Positions 33,348 through 42,015 of a stretch of 64,000 nt of DNA are shown one piece after another. Position 1 is the first letter of the stretch. Each line of letters starts with the position of its first letter. This stretch comes from Luminiphilus sp051201685 (lineage in GTDB: Bacteria; Pseudomonadota; Gammaproteobacteria; Pseudomonadales; Halieaceae): assembly GCF_051201685.1 (NCBI RefSeq), contig NZ_CP179213.1, forward strand, positions 558,001-622,000. The letters are read 5' to 3'. The notes beneath the pieces are model-generated. The model was not told the DNA's origin. It ran no database searches and saw only the letters and a program-made list of their open reading frames with translations. The position numbers were made by a program, and so were the translations under genes.

Positions 33348-34455
33348 GACCCTAAACCACCGAGATCCAGAGGGCCTGATCAGTGAACTTCGGCATGGCA
33401 ATATGGTATTGCTGTTGCTTGAGGACAGCAGTGGTGGTGTTACCGGTATTGTAACGATTGCGGCAGAGCTCTGTGAGGCAAGCCACATCACTTTTATGGC
33501 CCGACAGGCTCGAGGGCTAATTTGTTTGGGACTCACCCGGGAGCGTTGTGACTACCTCCACTTACCTCTCATGGTTGAAGGGCAGGGTGATACCGCTCCC
33601 TTTACCCTTTCCATTGAAGCCACCGAGGGTATTGAGACCGGGATTTCAGCCAAGGACCGGGCGCACACCGTTCGCGTTGCTGTGGCACCGCAAACTTCTG
33701 CAGCAGATTTAGTACAACCCGGGCATATCTTTCCAGTGGCGGCAGAAGAGGGTGGGTTACTCACTCGAGCTGACAGAGCGGAGGCCACCACAGACCTCGC
33801 GAGGTTGGCCGGCTTGTTTCCTGCCGCGGTGTTTACTGAGGTGTTGGACGAGACGGGCAACATCGCAAGAGGTGAAGCTCTTGAACGGTTCGCGGCGCTC
33901 CATGAATTGCCCGTAGGCAGGGTCTCTGAGCTCATTGACCATCGTCTCACCACAGAGCGCACGATAGAGCGGGTTCGGCAAGGTATGGTTGAAACCACGC
34001 ACGGTGAGTTTGAACTGACGGTTTACCGTGAGATTCATCAGGGGTCCCTTCATCTAGCGTTGAGTCGGGGATCTTTGCAAAACGACAAGACAACGGTCGT
34101 TAGGGTGCATGTCACATCGGCGCTGCGGGATTTGGTGGGCACAACTCTCCAAGGGCAAACCACGTGGCGCTTTGACACCAGTTTGGCTGAAATCGCTGCA
34201 TCCGAGCGGGGAGTCCTCGTTCTGATATCCCGGCCCGAGACGGCCGAGGCATTATTAGCGAGTGTCGACCGACTGTTGGGCTTGCCGGTAACGGAACACG
34301 GCGCAACACAGGCTGGCTATGCCTCTATTGGTTTAGGCGCTCAGATTCTTAACGATCTTGGTGTGGGAAAGATTGAACTGTTGGGTGCGCCACTGAAGTA
34401 CAATGCCCTTGCCGGGTTTGGACTGGAAGTGGTTAATTTTGTCGCGCCCACGTAA
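33340..34455 (+). CDS. RibB-like protein fused to a RibA-like domain; both active sites degenerate
   Basis: The 371-residue protein aligns along its length with RibB (3,4-dihydroxy-2-butanone-4-phosphate synthase) followed by a RibA/GTP-cyclohydrolase II-like domain (from about 213). PGHIFPV with His129 and RAEATTDLARLAG with Glu148 are kept. But the metal-binding DRENEGD loop expected at 28-36 reads EDSSGGVTG, and the RHGSG motif reads RQARG. The RibA-like part has no cysteine where the three zinc ligands should be (255-278) and lacks the usual CLTGD/CDC motifs. RibBX proteins with an inactive RibA half are known, but here the RibB half is altered too. It is coupled to ribE by an eight-base overlap. 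It may be inactive, structural or of changed specificity. Confidence 0.85.
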   Translation: MTKTLNHRDPEGLISELRHGNMVLLLLEDSSGGVTGIVTIAAELCEASHITFMARQARGLICLGLTRERCDYLHLPLMVEGQGDTAPFTLSIEATEGIETGISAKDRAHTVRVAVAPQTSAADLVQPGHIFPVAAEEGGLLTRADRAEATTDLARLAGLFPAAVFTEVLDETGNIARGEALERFAALHELPVGRVSELIDHRLTTERTIERVRQGMVETTHGEFELTVYREIHQGSLHLALSRGSLQNDKTTVVRVHVTSALRDLVGTTLQGQTTWRFDTSLAEIAASERGVLVLISRPETAEALLASVDRLLGLPVTEHGATQAGYASIGLGAQILNDLGVGKIELLGAPLKYNALAGFGLEVVNFVAPT

Positions 34456-34482
34456 TACGCTCGAAATTTTAGGGAGAATCAA

Positions 34483-34965
34483 ATGAGTAGCCAAGGAATA
34501 CGAACAACTGAAGGCACGTTAGGGCCCAACCAAGGGCGCTATGTACTGGTGGTGGCTCGCTGGAACAGTTTCGTTGTTGAGCATCTACTCGAGGGTGCTC
34601 TGGACGCACTGCGTCGCCATGGTATCAGCGATGATCAAATGCACATCGTGCGAGTCCCCGGTGCTTTTGAGATTCCGATCGCCTGTCAGAAACTGGCTCA
34701 GCGCGATGACTGCGATGCCATTATTGCGCTGGGTGCGGTTATCCGTGGTGGTACCCCTCATTTTGAATATGTAGCCGGGGAATGTACCAAGGGGCTTGCT
34801 CAGGTGCAGATGGATACTAGAAAGCCCATTGCGTTTGGCGTACTCACAGTTGACTCGATCGAGCAGGCGGTAGAGCGTTCTGGTACCAAGGCGGGTAACA
34901 AAGGGGCTGAAGCGGCCATGAGTGCACTGGAAATGGTGAGCTTGGGTATCGCCCTGGGAGCCTGA
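34483..34965 (+). CDS. ribH: 6,7-dimethyl-8-ribityllumazine synthase
   Basis: This 160-residue enzyme forms the lumazine precursor of riboflavin and assembles as pentamers or 60-mers. Typical motifs are ARWNSFVVEHLLEGA, VPGAFEIP, ALGAVIRGGTPHFEYV and FGVLTVDSIEQA. AGGGAG lies upstream of the ATG. Length is as in E. coli (156). Confidence 0.98.
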   Translation: MSSQGIRTTEGTLGPNQGRYVLVVARWNSFVVEHLLEGALDALRRHGISDDQMHIVRVPGAFEIPIACQKLAQRDDCDAIIALGAVIRGGTPHFEYVAGECTKGLAQVQMDTRKPIAFGVLTVDSIEQAVERSGTKAGNKGAEAAMSALEMVSLGIALGA

Positions 34966-34970
34966 GGGTA

Positions 34971-35417
34971 ATGTCATCGATAAATGCCCTAGCTGCGCAG
35001 CGACGCCGTGCTCGGCACTTTGCACTTCAAGGTCTCTACCAATGGTCAATGACTCAGGCACACCTCGCAGAAATTGAGGCTGAGTTCAGAATCGATAACG
35101 ACTTTTCCCATGTTGACGGCGAATACTATCGGGCGCTGCTCACTGGTGTCGTCGGTGATGCCGGTGATCTCGATAGCACCTTCGAACCGTTACTTGATCG
35201 ACCTCTTGACGAGCTTGACCCTATTGAGCGTTCCTTGCTGCGCCTGGGTACTTTTGAACTCAGGGAGCGTATTGATGTGCCTTACAAGGTTGTGATCAAC
35301 GAATCTGTGGCGCTAGCCAAAAAATTTGGTGCCACAGACAGTTACCGATACATCAACGGTGTGCTCGACAAAGTCGCACGTAATTTCCGTCAGATTGAAA
35401 TCGATGCCGAAGCCTAA
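34971..35417 (+). CDS. nusB: Transcription antitermination factor NusB
   Basis: This 148-residue all-helical protein works with NusE (S10) in rRNA antitermination. Typical segments: AAQRRRARHFALQGLYQW at the start, LDPIERSLLRLGTFEL in the middle and YRYINGVLDKVAR at the end. The ribH-nusB-thiL-pgpA order is the conserved one. Confidence 0.97.
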   Translation: MSSINALAAQRRRARHFALQGLYQWSMTQAHLAEIEAEFRIDNDFSHVDGEYYRALLTGVVGDAGDLDSTFEPLLDRPLDELDPIERSLLRLGTFELRERIDVPYKVVINESVALAKKFGATDSYRYINGVLDKVARNFRQIEIDAEA

Positions 35418-35428
35418 TGTAGTACGCC

Positions 35429-36364
35429 ATGGCGGGTCGTGAATTTGAGCTTATTTATCGCCATCTTGGCATATTTGGTGCCGGCCCCCAGGTGCGCTTG
35501 GGCGTTGGAGACGATGCAGCGGTACTGGCACTCCCAGCTAATTCTGAGTTAGTTGTATCTTCTGATAGCGTTGTCGAGGGCACGCACTTCCCTGAATTTA
35601 CCTTGCCTGAACACGTGGCCACCCGCGCCGTAGCGGCTGCCGCCAGCGATTTGGCAGCCATGGCTGCAGACCCGTTAGCGATGACGCTGGCGTTAACCTT
35701 ACCCGACCCAGACGAACTGTGGTTGCACAGTTTTAGCCAGGGTTTAGGACGCTGCGTAGAGGCGTTGTCTCTGCCGTTGGTGGGGGGAGATTTAACACGT
35801 GGGCCACTGTCTTTGACGGTTACCGTCATGGGAAGTGTGCCCAGTGGCGGTGCGCTCCCGCGCTCCGGTGCGAGGCCTGGAGATTGGCTCTGTGTGACGC
35901 ATACGCTGGGTGATGCGGCTGCGGGGCTCGCGTTGATTTTGGGCCAGCTGCAAGGCGACGACGAGATCGCTCTTGAGGATGAGGAGTTTCTGGAGTCGAG
36001 ATTTTATCGGCCAACAGCGCGCCTAGAGTGGGTGTCCTGGCTGCGTGAGCATGCTCGAGGCGCAATCGATATCTCAGATGGACTTCTCGCCGATGTAGCG
36101 CATATGGCGAATGCTTCAGGTTGCGCTTGTGTCATAGATAGCAAAGCCATACCGCTATCACCGGCATTGTCTCGCTTCGATCAGAAGCAGTGTTTAGACT
36201 GGGCGTTGGCGGGCGGTGACGATTACGAGCTTGCGGTGGCTGTCCCCCCGAACACGGTTCTGCCGCCGGGTTTGATTCAAGTGGGGGAGTTCCACGAGGG
36301 TTCAGGTGTGCAGTGTGATTACATTCCAGTGGAGCGAGTGGGCTTCAACCACTTTGGTGCATAA
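35429..36364 (+). CDS. thiL: Thiamine-monophosphate kinase
   Basis: This 311-residue enzyme phosphorylates thiamine monophosphate to the diphosphate cofactor. It has the AIR-synthase-like fold motifs: FELIYRHLG at the start, VGDDAAVLA, SDLAAMAADP, DISDGLLADVAHMA and GGDDYELAVAVP. Length normal (E. coli 325). The pgpA ATG follows the stop with no base between. Confidence 0.97.
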   Translation: MAGREFELIYRHLGIFGAGPQVRLGVGDDAAVLALPANSELVVSSDSVVEGTHFPEFTLPEHVATRAVAAAASDLAAMAADPLAMTLALTLPDPDELWLHSFSQGLGRCVEALSLPLVGGDLTRGPLSLTVTVMGSVPSGGALPRSGARPGDWLCVTHTLGDAAAGLALILGQLQGDDEIALEDEEFLESRFYRPTARLEWVSWLREHARGAIDISDGLLADVAHMANASGCACVIDSKAIPLSPALSRFDQKQCLDWALAGGDDYELAVAVPPNTVLPPGLIQVGEFHEGSGVQCDYIPVERVGFNHFGA

Positions 36365-36874
36365 ATGAGTAATCAATCACCCTCTGTGGGTCAAGTTATA
36401 AAGTCTCCCGGATTATTGCTTGCGACGTGGTGGGGCTCTGGACTATCGCCTAAGGCACCCGGGACCGTGGGTAGTGTCGCGGCTTTACCCTTTTGTTACT
36501 TCTGGCTTTTGACCTTGCCCGGCTGGGGCGTTGCAGGCGTTGCTTTGCTCCTATTGTTTTTGGGTGTCTGGGCTGCAAAACAGGCGGGGGAAGCTTGGGG
36601 CAAGGTCGATCATGGCGCCATTGTTATCGATGAGGTTTTGGGACAACTCCTAGCGCTTGCACTCCCTTTTTACGCAATGGGCGCTTCGGCGATAAGCCTC
36701 GAACTTCTGCTGGTTGGGTTTTTGCTGTTTAGATTATTTGACGTCGCCAAACCTTGGCCCGTCAGTTATTTCGATAACCATTGGAAGTCTGGCTGGGGGG
36801 TCATGCTAGACGACGTCGCGGCAGGTGTGTTGGCGGGTTTGGGCGGGTTGCTGATTTTACCCTTGCTGCCTTGA
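36365..36874 (+). CDS. pgpA: Phosphatidylglycerophosphatase A
   Basis: This 169-residue inner-membrane enzyme dephosphorylates phosphatidylglycerophosphate. Motifs: TWWGSGLSPKAPGTVGS at the start, VIDEVLGQLLAL, and FRLFDVAKPWPVSYFDN. Four hydrophobic segments. Last gene of the plus-strand cluster; it faces ispA tail to tail. In Pseudomonas ribA follows pgpA here, but not in this window. Confidence 0.96.
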   Translation: MSNQSPSVGQVIKSPGLLLATWWGSGLSPKAPGTVGSVAALPFCYFWLLTLPGWGVAGVALLLLFLGVWAAKQAGEAWGKVDHGAIVIDEVLGQLLALALPFYAMGASAISLELLLVGFLLFRLFDVAKPWPVSYFDNHWKSGWGVMLDDVAAGVLAGLGGLLILPLLP

Positions 36875-36878
36875 TCGC

Positions 36879-37724
36879 TTAATGCTCACGTCTGACCATT
36901 GCTACCGCAAGCTCTGATAACGGTTGAGCGCGCTCGCCATAGGGGCTTAAACAAGTCAGAGCCTCGGTTAGTAACTTTTCAGCTTCTTTCCGGGCTCCTT
37001 CAAGGCCGAGACAACTAACGTACGTCGATTTTTTTACGGTGACGTCTTTCCCGGCGGTTTTTCCTAGAGTGGTGCTATTTTGGGTAACGTCCAATATGTC
37101 ATCCGCCACCTGAAAAGCTAGGCCAATGGTGCTAGAAAATTGCCCGAGACGTTCTATATCGTGGTCGGTGGCATCGGCACAGATTGCACCGGAGAGCACG
37201 GCAGCCCTAATCAGGGCGCCAGTTTTCTGTGCATGAATAAGACGCAGTTGATCAAAGGTAGAGGCTTGCCCTTCAGCGGCCATGTCCAAGGCCTGCCCGC
37301 CAACCATGCCAGTGAATCCCACGGCTCCTGATATCAGGGCAATCAGTTTCAGGCGCTTATCACTGGAAAGTTGATTATCTTCGGAGATCAAGGCAAAAGC
37401 GGCAGCTTGAAGTCCATCGCCAATGAGTATTGCCGTTGCCTCATCGTAGACGGTATGAACGGTTGGCTTCCCTCGGCGCAGCGCATCGTTGTCCATGGCT
37501 GGAAGGTCGTCGTGCACGAGAGAATAGGTGTGTAGCCATTCAATGGCGGTAGCTGCAGAAGCTGCGCCAGCGTCCTCTGCTCCCGCGCAAAGCATGCGAT
37601 AACTCGCCATAACCAAGCGAGCTCTCAGCTGTTTCCCGCTATTTCCAATGACATACTGCAAGGCCTCAGCGAGTCGTGGATCATTACAATCGAGCGGAGT
37701 TCCGGCAGTGGTTACATCATTCAT
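36879..37724 (-). CDS. ispA: Farnesyl diphosphate synthase (geranyltranstransferase)
   Basis: This 281-residue prenyltransferase adds isopentenyl units to DMAPP and GPP to give C15 diphosphate. The two aspartate-rich motifs are visible: first HDDLPAMDND, second DDILDVT, with GKQLRARLVMA near the N-terminus and GKTAGKDVTVKKSTY near the C-terminus. Its product chain runs from dxs-derived isoprenoid precursors, and it sits in the usual xseB-ispA-dxs neighbourhood. It overlaps xseB by four bases. Confidence 0.96.
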   Translation of the reverse strand: MNDVTTAGTPLDCNDPRLAEALQYVIGNSGKQLRARLVMASYRMLCAGAEDAGAASAATAIEWLHTYSLVHDDLPAMDNDALRRGKPTVHTVYDEATAILIGDGLQAAAFALISEDNQLSSDKRLKLIALISGAVGFTGMVGGQALDMAAEGQASTFDQLRLIHAQKTGALIRAAVLSGAICADATDHDIERLGQFSSTIGLAFQVADDILDVTQNSTTLGKTAGKDVTVKKSTYVSCLGLEGARKEAEKLLTEALTCLSPYGERAQPLSELAVAMVRREH

Positions 37725-37954
37725 GAATTTAAGGGTTGGACCTGGCCGTCCTCTGTCACCATGGCGACACGTTGTTCAGCGGCATCAAGCACCTTGCTTG
37801 CCGCGGTTACAAGGGCCATGCCTTGTTCATAAAAAGTTAGCGATTCCTCAAGAGACACATCGGGGTCTTCCAGTTTCTCCACGATATTGGCGAGCGTGTC
37901 CATCTGTTCTTTGAGTGATTGAGAGGCATCGTTTGTGTTCGCTGCTTTCGGCAA
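37721..37954 (-). CDS. xseB: Exodeoxyribonuclease VII small subunit
   Basis: This 77-residue protein has the family core EKLEDPDVSLEESLTFYEQGMAL and a helical hairpin. With XseA it digests single-stranded DNA. It is translated into ispA by a four-base overlap, the classical xseB-ispA arrangement. Confidence 0.95.
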   Translation of the reverse strand: MPKAANTNDASQSLKEQMDTLANIVEKLEDPDVSLEESLTFYEQGMALVTAASKVLDAAEQRVAMVTEDGQVQPLNS

Positions 37955-38008
37955 AGCCTGGCTCCTGACAGTTATATTCCTATGATGTTTCCCTTGACGC
38001 AGCAGGGA

Positions 38009-39913
38009 CTAGACAATGTTTGTAAGTGCTTCCGCTGCAGTCGTTGTTAAGGCCCCTGCATCAATGATGTCTTCACTGGTAAGCCCGGCTGCTCTGCGAT
38101 TTTCGGTCTGGCTACCGTGATGGATAAATGCATCGGGTATGGCGATATGGCGAATTTCGATGTCAATATTCGCGCCAGACAGAAACTCTGCAACGGCACT
38201 GCCTGCGCCTCCCGCCAGTGCATTTTCCTCTACGGTGATCAACCGATCATGAGATTCTGCGACCTGCAGTAGCAGGGTTTCATCAAGGGGTTTGGCCCAG
38301 CGCATGTCTATGAGTGTTGCCTGGAGGGCTCTAGCAGCGATTTCCGCTTCCTCTAGCAATACGCCAAAGTTGAGGATAGCCACCCTTCGGCCTGTTCTAA
38401 GCGTTACTGCTTCTCCGATGGGCAGCGCAGTCATCTCATTCTCAATGAGGGCGCCGGTTCCGGCTCCCCTCGGATAACGAATTGCCGCTGGGCCTTTGTG
38501 TTGATAGGCGGTATGGAGCAATTGGCGGCACTCGTTTTCGTTAGAGGGGCAAGCAATGATCATATTGGGAATGCACCGCAGATAACTGAGGTCATAAACG
38601 CCGTGGTGGGTTGCACCGTCTTGCCCAACCAACCCTCCGCGGTCAATAGCAAAGGTTACGTCTAGATTTTGCAGAGCAACGTCGTGTATGAGTTGATCAT
38701 AGGCCCTTTGCAAAAAGGTAGAGTAGATCGCCACGACAGGTTTAAGCCCGTCACACGCCATGCCCGCAGCAAGAGTAACGGCATGCTGCTCGGCAATAGC
38801 AACGTCGTGATAGCGGTCTGGATACTCTTGGGAAAAACGCACCATGCCAGAACCCTCACACATTGCGGGGGTAATGCCGATCAAACGACTGTCGGCTGCT
38901 GCGGTGTCGCACAACCAACGGCCGAAGACATCCTGATATTTTGGAGGCGAAGGTTTTTTGTTTCCGGCGGCTTCGGGGTTGGCCTCAATTTTGTTGATGG
39001 CATGGTAACCAACCGGATCACTCTCCGCCGGACTAAAGCCTTTGCCCTTGACGGTCCGAATATGGAGCAACTGGGGCCCTTTGAGCTCTATCATTGCCTC
39101 AAGTGTTTGCACTAACTGGGGTAAGTCGTGACCGTCTAATGGCCCTACGTAGTTAAAGCCCAATTCTTCAAACAGCATGCCGGGGGCCACCAAGCTCTTC
39201 ATCTGCTCTTCAGTCTTTTTAGCAAAATCCCAGGCAGTTCTCACATGTTCGAGAATGCGTTTGGAGCCCTCCCGAAGGGCAATATAGGTGGGGCTCGCCC
39301 AAATTTTTGCAAAGTAGGTGGCTAAGCCCCCGGTATTGTGGCCAATAGACATTTGATTGTCGTTAAGTATGACCAGCATATTGGGTCGTACGTGTCCCGC
39401 ATGTGCCAGGGCTTCAAAGGCCATGCCACCAGTGATGGCTCCATCCCCGATAACCGCCACCACTTTGCGTTCCAGTCCTTGCCGATGGGCTGCAATGGCC
39501 ATTCCCATAGCGGCAGAAATACTCGTAGAGCTATGGCCAACCCCAAAGGTATCGAAATTACTTTCACTGCGCTTCGGAAATCCAGATAGCCCCTCGGCTT
39601 GTCGGATAGTCGCAAGCCGCTCCATGCGTCCGGTGAGAATTTTATGGGGGTAGGTTTGGTGGCCCACATCCCAGACGATCCGGTCCTCGGGCGTGTTCAG
39701 CACGTGGTGCAGCGCTATTGACAGCTCTACTACCCCAAGCCCTGCGCCAAAGTGGCCGCCGGTTTGGCTGACGCTGAACAACATATACTGGCGCACTTCA
39801 TCGGCTAAGGTTCGTAAGTCGTCCTCACCCATAGACCTGAGCACGCCAAGGTCTGAATTGATCTGCTCAAGGAGTGGTGTGACGGGTTTGACAGTAGGGA
39901 ACGTTGTGGTCAT
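38009..39913 (-). CDS. dxs: 1-deoxy-D-xylulose-5-phosphate synthase
   Basis: This 634-residue thiamine-diphosphate enzyme performs the first step of the MEP isoprenoid pathway, joining pyruvate and glyceraldehyde-3-phosphate. Motifs: LRSMGEDDLRTLADEVR, GHQTYPHKILTGR, the ThDP site GDGAITGGMAFEAL with LNDNQMSIG, GPLDGHDLPQL and DRGGLVGQDGATHHG. The start at 39913 was chosen because the family begins near there; a longer frame to 40072 lies inside the upstream gene. The ATG follows the upstream stop by one base, and no good ribosome binding site is seen, so translation is probably coupled. Confidence 0.97.
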   Translation of the reverse strand: MTTTFPTVKPVTPLLEQINSDLGVLRSMGEDDLRTLADEVRQYMLFSVSQTGGHFGAGLGVVELSIALHHVLNTPEDRIVWDVGHQTYPHKILTGRMERLATIRQAEGLSGFPKRSESNFDTFGVGHSSTSISAAMGMAIAAHRQGLERKVVAVIGDGAITGGMAFEALAHAGHVRPNMLVILNDNQMSIGHNTGGLATYFAKIWASPTYIALREGSKRILEHVRTAWDFAKKTEEQMKSLVAPGMLFEELGFNYVGPLDGHDLPQLVQTLEAMIELKGPQLLHIRTVKGKGFSPAESDPVGYHAINKIEANPEAAGNKKPSPPKYQDVFGRWLCDTAAADSRLIGITPAMCEGSGMVRFSQEYPDRYHDVAIAEQHAVTLAAGMACDGLKPVVAIYSTFLQRAYDQLIHDVALQNLDVTFAIDRGGLVGQDGATHHGVYDLSYLRCIPNMIIACPSNENECRQLLHTAYQHKGPAAIRYPRGAGTGALIENEMTALPIGEAVTLRTGRRVAILNFGVLLEEAEIAARALQATLIDMRWAKPLDETLLLQVAESHDRLITVEENALAGGAGSAVAEFLSGANIDIEIRHIAIPDAFIHHGSQTENRRAAGLTSEDIIDAGALTTTAAEALTNIV

Positions 39914-39914
39914 T

Positions 39915-40667
39915 TTACGATGATACCCTATCTGCCGGCATTTCAGTGGTGGGTTTGGAGACACCGGTATAACCCAGTAATGCCCCTTGGAGGCGGTTAC
40001 AGCCCTGCTTGCCCAGTGTCCGTCCATCAGGCCAGAACAGTAGCGGATTAACCTCGCCCTGGTCGTCAGCAAGCAGCGTGTTAATGTCCAACATGCTCGT
40101 GCCAGACTTACTTTCTACCCATCTCGTCAGACGTCGCTCAAAATCTCTTAGCGCTTCGGCTTCACGCTTCAGTGCAGGCGTTATTGCTGGTGGAACTACG
40201 ACTAAGCTCGGCGACACGCTCCAATAAGCGCGCAGAGCATCGATTTCATCGAGTGCGTTAAACGTCGACTCTGACTTTGCCAAGCCGTCGCTATCATCAA
40301 GGAACAGCACAGTAGTTACGGGGCGGTAGTGTGCCACTGTTCGCTCAAAACATTTGGCAATGGTAGTGGGAGTAAACAGGGGTGAGGCTTTGACGCGCAG
40401 TTGGCTAGGCTCAAGCTTTTTTGCTGAGCGCTGTTTCCACTCAGAGAATACAGAGCCGCCAATGATCAGCGTGTATGAATCTTTACTGACTCTAATTTGG
40501 TCCGTTTCTTCCAGAAAGATTCGCACTTTTTCGCAGGATGTTTCAGAGGTCTGGGGCGTGAAATCAGTCGTTGTCAAAATTACAGCGGCAGGCGGCAACG
40601 CGAGAATGAGTATAAGCAGCCACGAGAAGCGCATAGATTCGTCTTCAGAATAAAGCTGCTGTTTCAT
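39915..40667 (-). CDS. Membrane-anchored SGNH-hydrolase-like protein, degenerate
   Basis: The protein has 250 residues with a hydrophobic segment at about 13-33 (signal or anchor). After it, IIGGSVFSEW could be the GDS-like nucleophile block, and FWPDGRTLGKQGCNRLQ resembles the last SGNH block (usually DGxHLN..G), with Arg-Thr in place of the catalytic histidine. This suggests a fold match with loss or change of catalysis. The call is weak. It ends one base before dxs and is likely its operon leader. Start 40667 has a GGGGG upstream; an ATG at 40634 is an alternative. Confidence 0.6.
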   Translation of the reverse strand: MKQQLYSEDESMRFSWLLILILALPPAAVILTTTDFTPQTSETSCEKVRIFLEETDQIRVSKDSYTLIIGGSVFSEWKQRSAKKLEPSQLRVKASPLFTPTTIAKCFERTVAHYRPVTTVLFLDDSDGLAKSESTFNALDEIDALRAYWSVSPSLVVVPPAITPALKREAEALRDFERRLTRWVESKSGTSMLDINTLLADDQGEVNPLLFWPDGRTLGKQGCNRLQGALLGYTGVSKPTTEMPADRVSS

Positions 40668-40803
40668 AGGCCCCCTGTGTTTTTTTAATTAGGCCCTAAA
40701 AGGCATAAAAAAACACTAATAAGTGGCTACTTTTGCCATTTATTTGAGATAAATGTTTAGACCTGCGCTAAAGTTTTAACCAGCGGAGGCAAAGATAAGC
40801 GAT

Positions 40804-42015
40804 ATGCTGTACCAGAGAAAAATTTCTAAGGGCGATGCGTTGTCAGCGAAGCTGGGGTTTCAGCTTCAGACCACTCGTTATGTTTTGGCAGGCACTCAAA
40901 TGTTGGGTGTTTGTGGCGGCATGTTTTTACTTTGGTACCAGTCTGTTCCGTTGCCCACGCCAGCTTGGGGCGTTGGAATGTTGATCTTATCTTTCATTCA
41001 GTCTCTGCACATGAGCCAAGCGCTGGAAAGTCAGCGCCACATCACGGCGGTAGGTCCGGTGCTCAGGGAGCTGCTGGTTTCCGCGGCAATAGGCGGTTTT
41101 GCGTGGTCTGCTACGGTAATCTGGATGGGCGAATACCTGTCAGACGAGGTGCTGTATGCGCTGGTTATGATCATGGTGATCATTACGGTTGCGACGGTGG
41201 CTGCGACCGCGGTAGTGCGAGAGTTTTATCTCGTTTGGCTGTGTTCTTCGCTCATACCGGTTGCTTGTTGGCTGGCGTGGACTGCTGATGCTAGGCCCTT
41301 CAACCTGATTTTTGCCGCCGTGCTCTGGGGCTTGGCGATCCTCATGGCCGTTTTGAGTTACGGAATCAGTCGTTCTTTCACGCAAATGGTTGAATCAGGC
41401 CTCGAGCGTGAAGCCATGGCTAAAGACATGGCAGGATTTTCAGAAACACTGCGGGCAAAGAATACTCAGCTTCAAGAAGCCAGGAAGCAACTTGCAGACC
41501 TTGCGAAACTCGACGAGTTAACAGGTCTTCGCAACCGGAGGGGAGCGGACAAGGCTTTCGATATGGAGGTCAGTCGCGCGCAACGTGGTGGCAGTTCGAT
41601 CGCCGTCATTATGATCGACGTCGATCACTTTAAAGCCTACAACGATACCTATGGCCATCCTGCTGGAGATGACGTCCTCAAGCGAATAGCGGGTGTTCTG
41701 CGGTCTGTAACCGCGCGGGCCGGAGAGTTGGCTATTCGGATGGGGGGAGAAGAATTTTTGCTTCTGCTGCCTGGGGCGAATCAGGCTGACGCGCTGGTTG
41801 CGGGCGAGAGAATACGAACTAGGATCATGTCTCTAGAAATTGAACACTCTGCGTCTCCCTCAGGTTCGATAGTCACTGTGTCTCAAGGAGTTGTGGCCTG
41901 TATCCCCTCCATGACCACTGAGTTCAAGCAACTCCTTGAGGCGGCTGATAAAGCGCTCTATTCCAGTAAAGAAGGGGGTCGCAATACGGTGACACTGTCG
42001 CCTTTCAGACCTTAG
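40804..42015 (+). CDS. Membrane-bound diguanylate cyclase (GGDEF)
   Basis: This 403-residue protein makes cyclic di-GMP. Five to six hydrophobic helices fill residues about 20-195, then a coiled coil (KNTQLQEARKQLADLAK), then the GGDEF domain with DELTGLRNRRGAD, DVDHFKAYNDTYGHPAGD and the active-site GGEEF. Five residues before it stands RAGE, where the inhibitory I-site would be RxxD, so product inhibition may be weak. The sensed signal is unknown. A divergent promoter region of 136 bases separates it from the SGNH-like gene. Confidence 0.95.
   Translation: MLYQRKISKGDALSAKLGFQLQTTRYVLAGTQMLGVCGGMFLLWYQSVPLPTPAWGVGMLILSFIQSLHMSQALESQRHITAVGPVLRELLVSAAIGGFAWSATVIWMGEYLSDEVLYALVMIMVIITVATVAATAVVREFYLVWLCSSLIPVACWLAWTADARPFNLIFAAVLWGLAILMAVLSYGISRSFTQMVESGLEREAMAKDMAGFSETLRAKNTQLQEARKQLADLAKLDELTGLRNRRGADKAFDMEVSRAQRGGSSIAVIMIDVDHFKAYNDTYGHPAGDDVLKRIAGVLRSVTARAGELAIRMGGEEFLLLLPGANQADALVAGERIRTRIMSLEIEHSASPSGSIVTVSQGVVACIPSMTTEFKQLLEAADKALYSSKEGGRNTVTLSPFRP

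Noticed and set aside
31095..34482. FMN riboswitch in the rib operon
   Set aside because: Genes overlap or abut from nrdR to ribH, so there is no leader long enough to hold one. The glyA leader also shows no FMN or glycine aptamer pattern.
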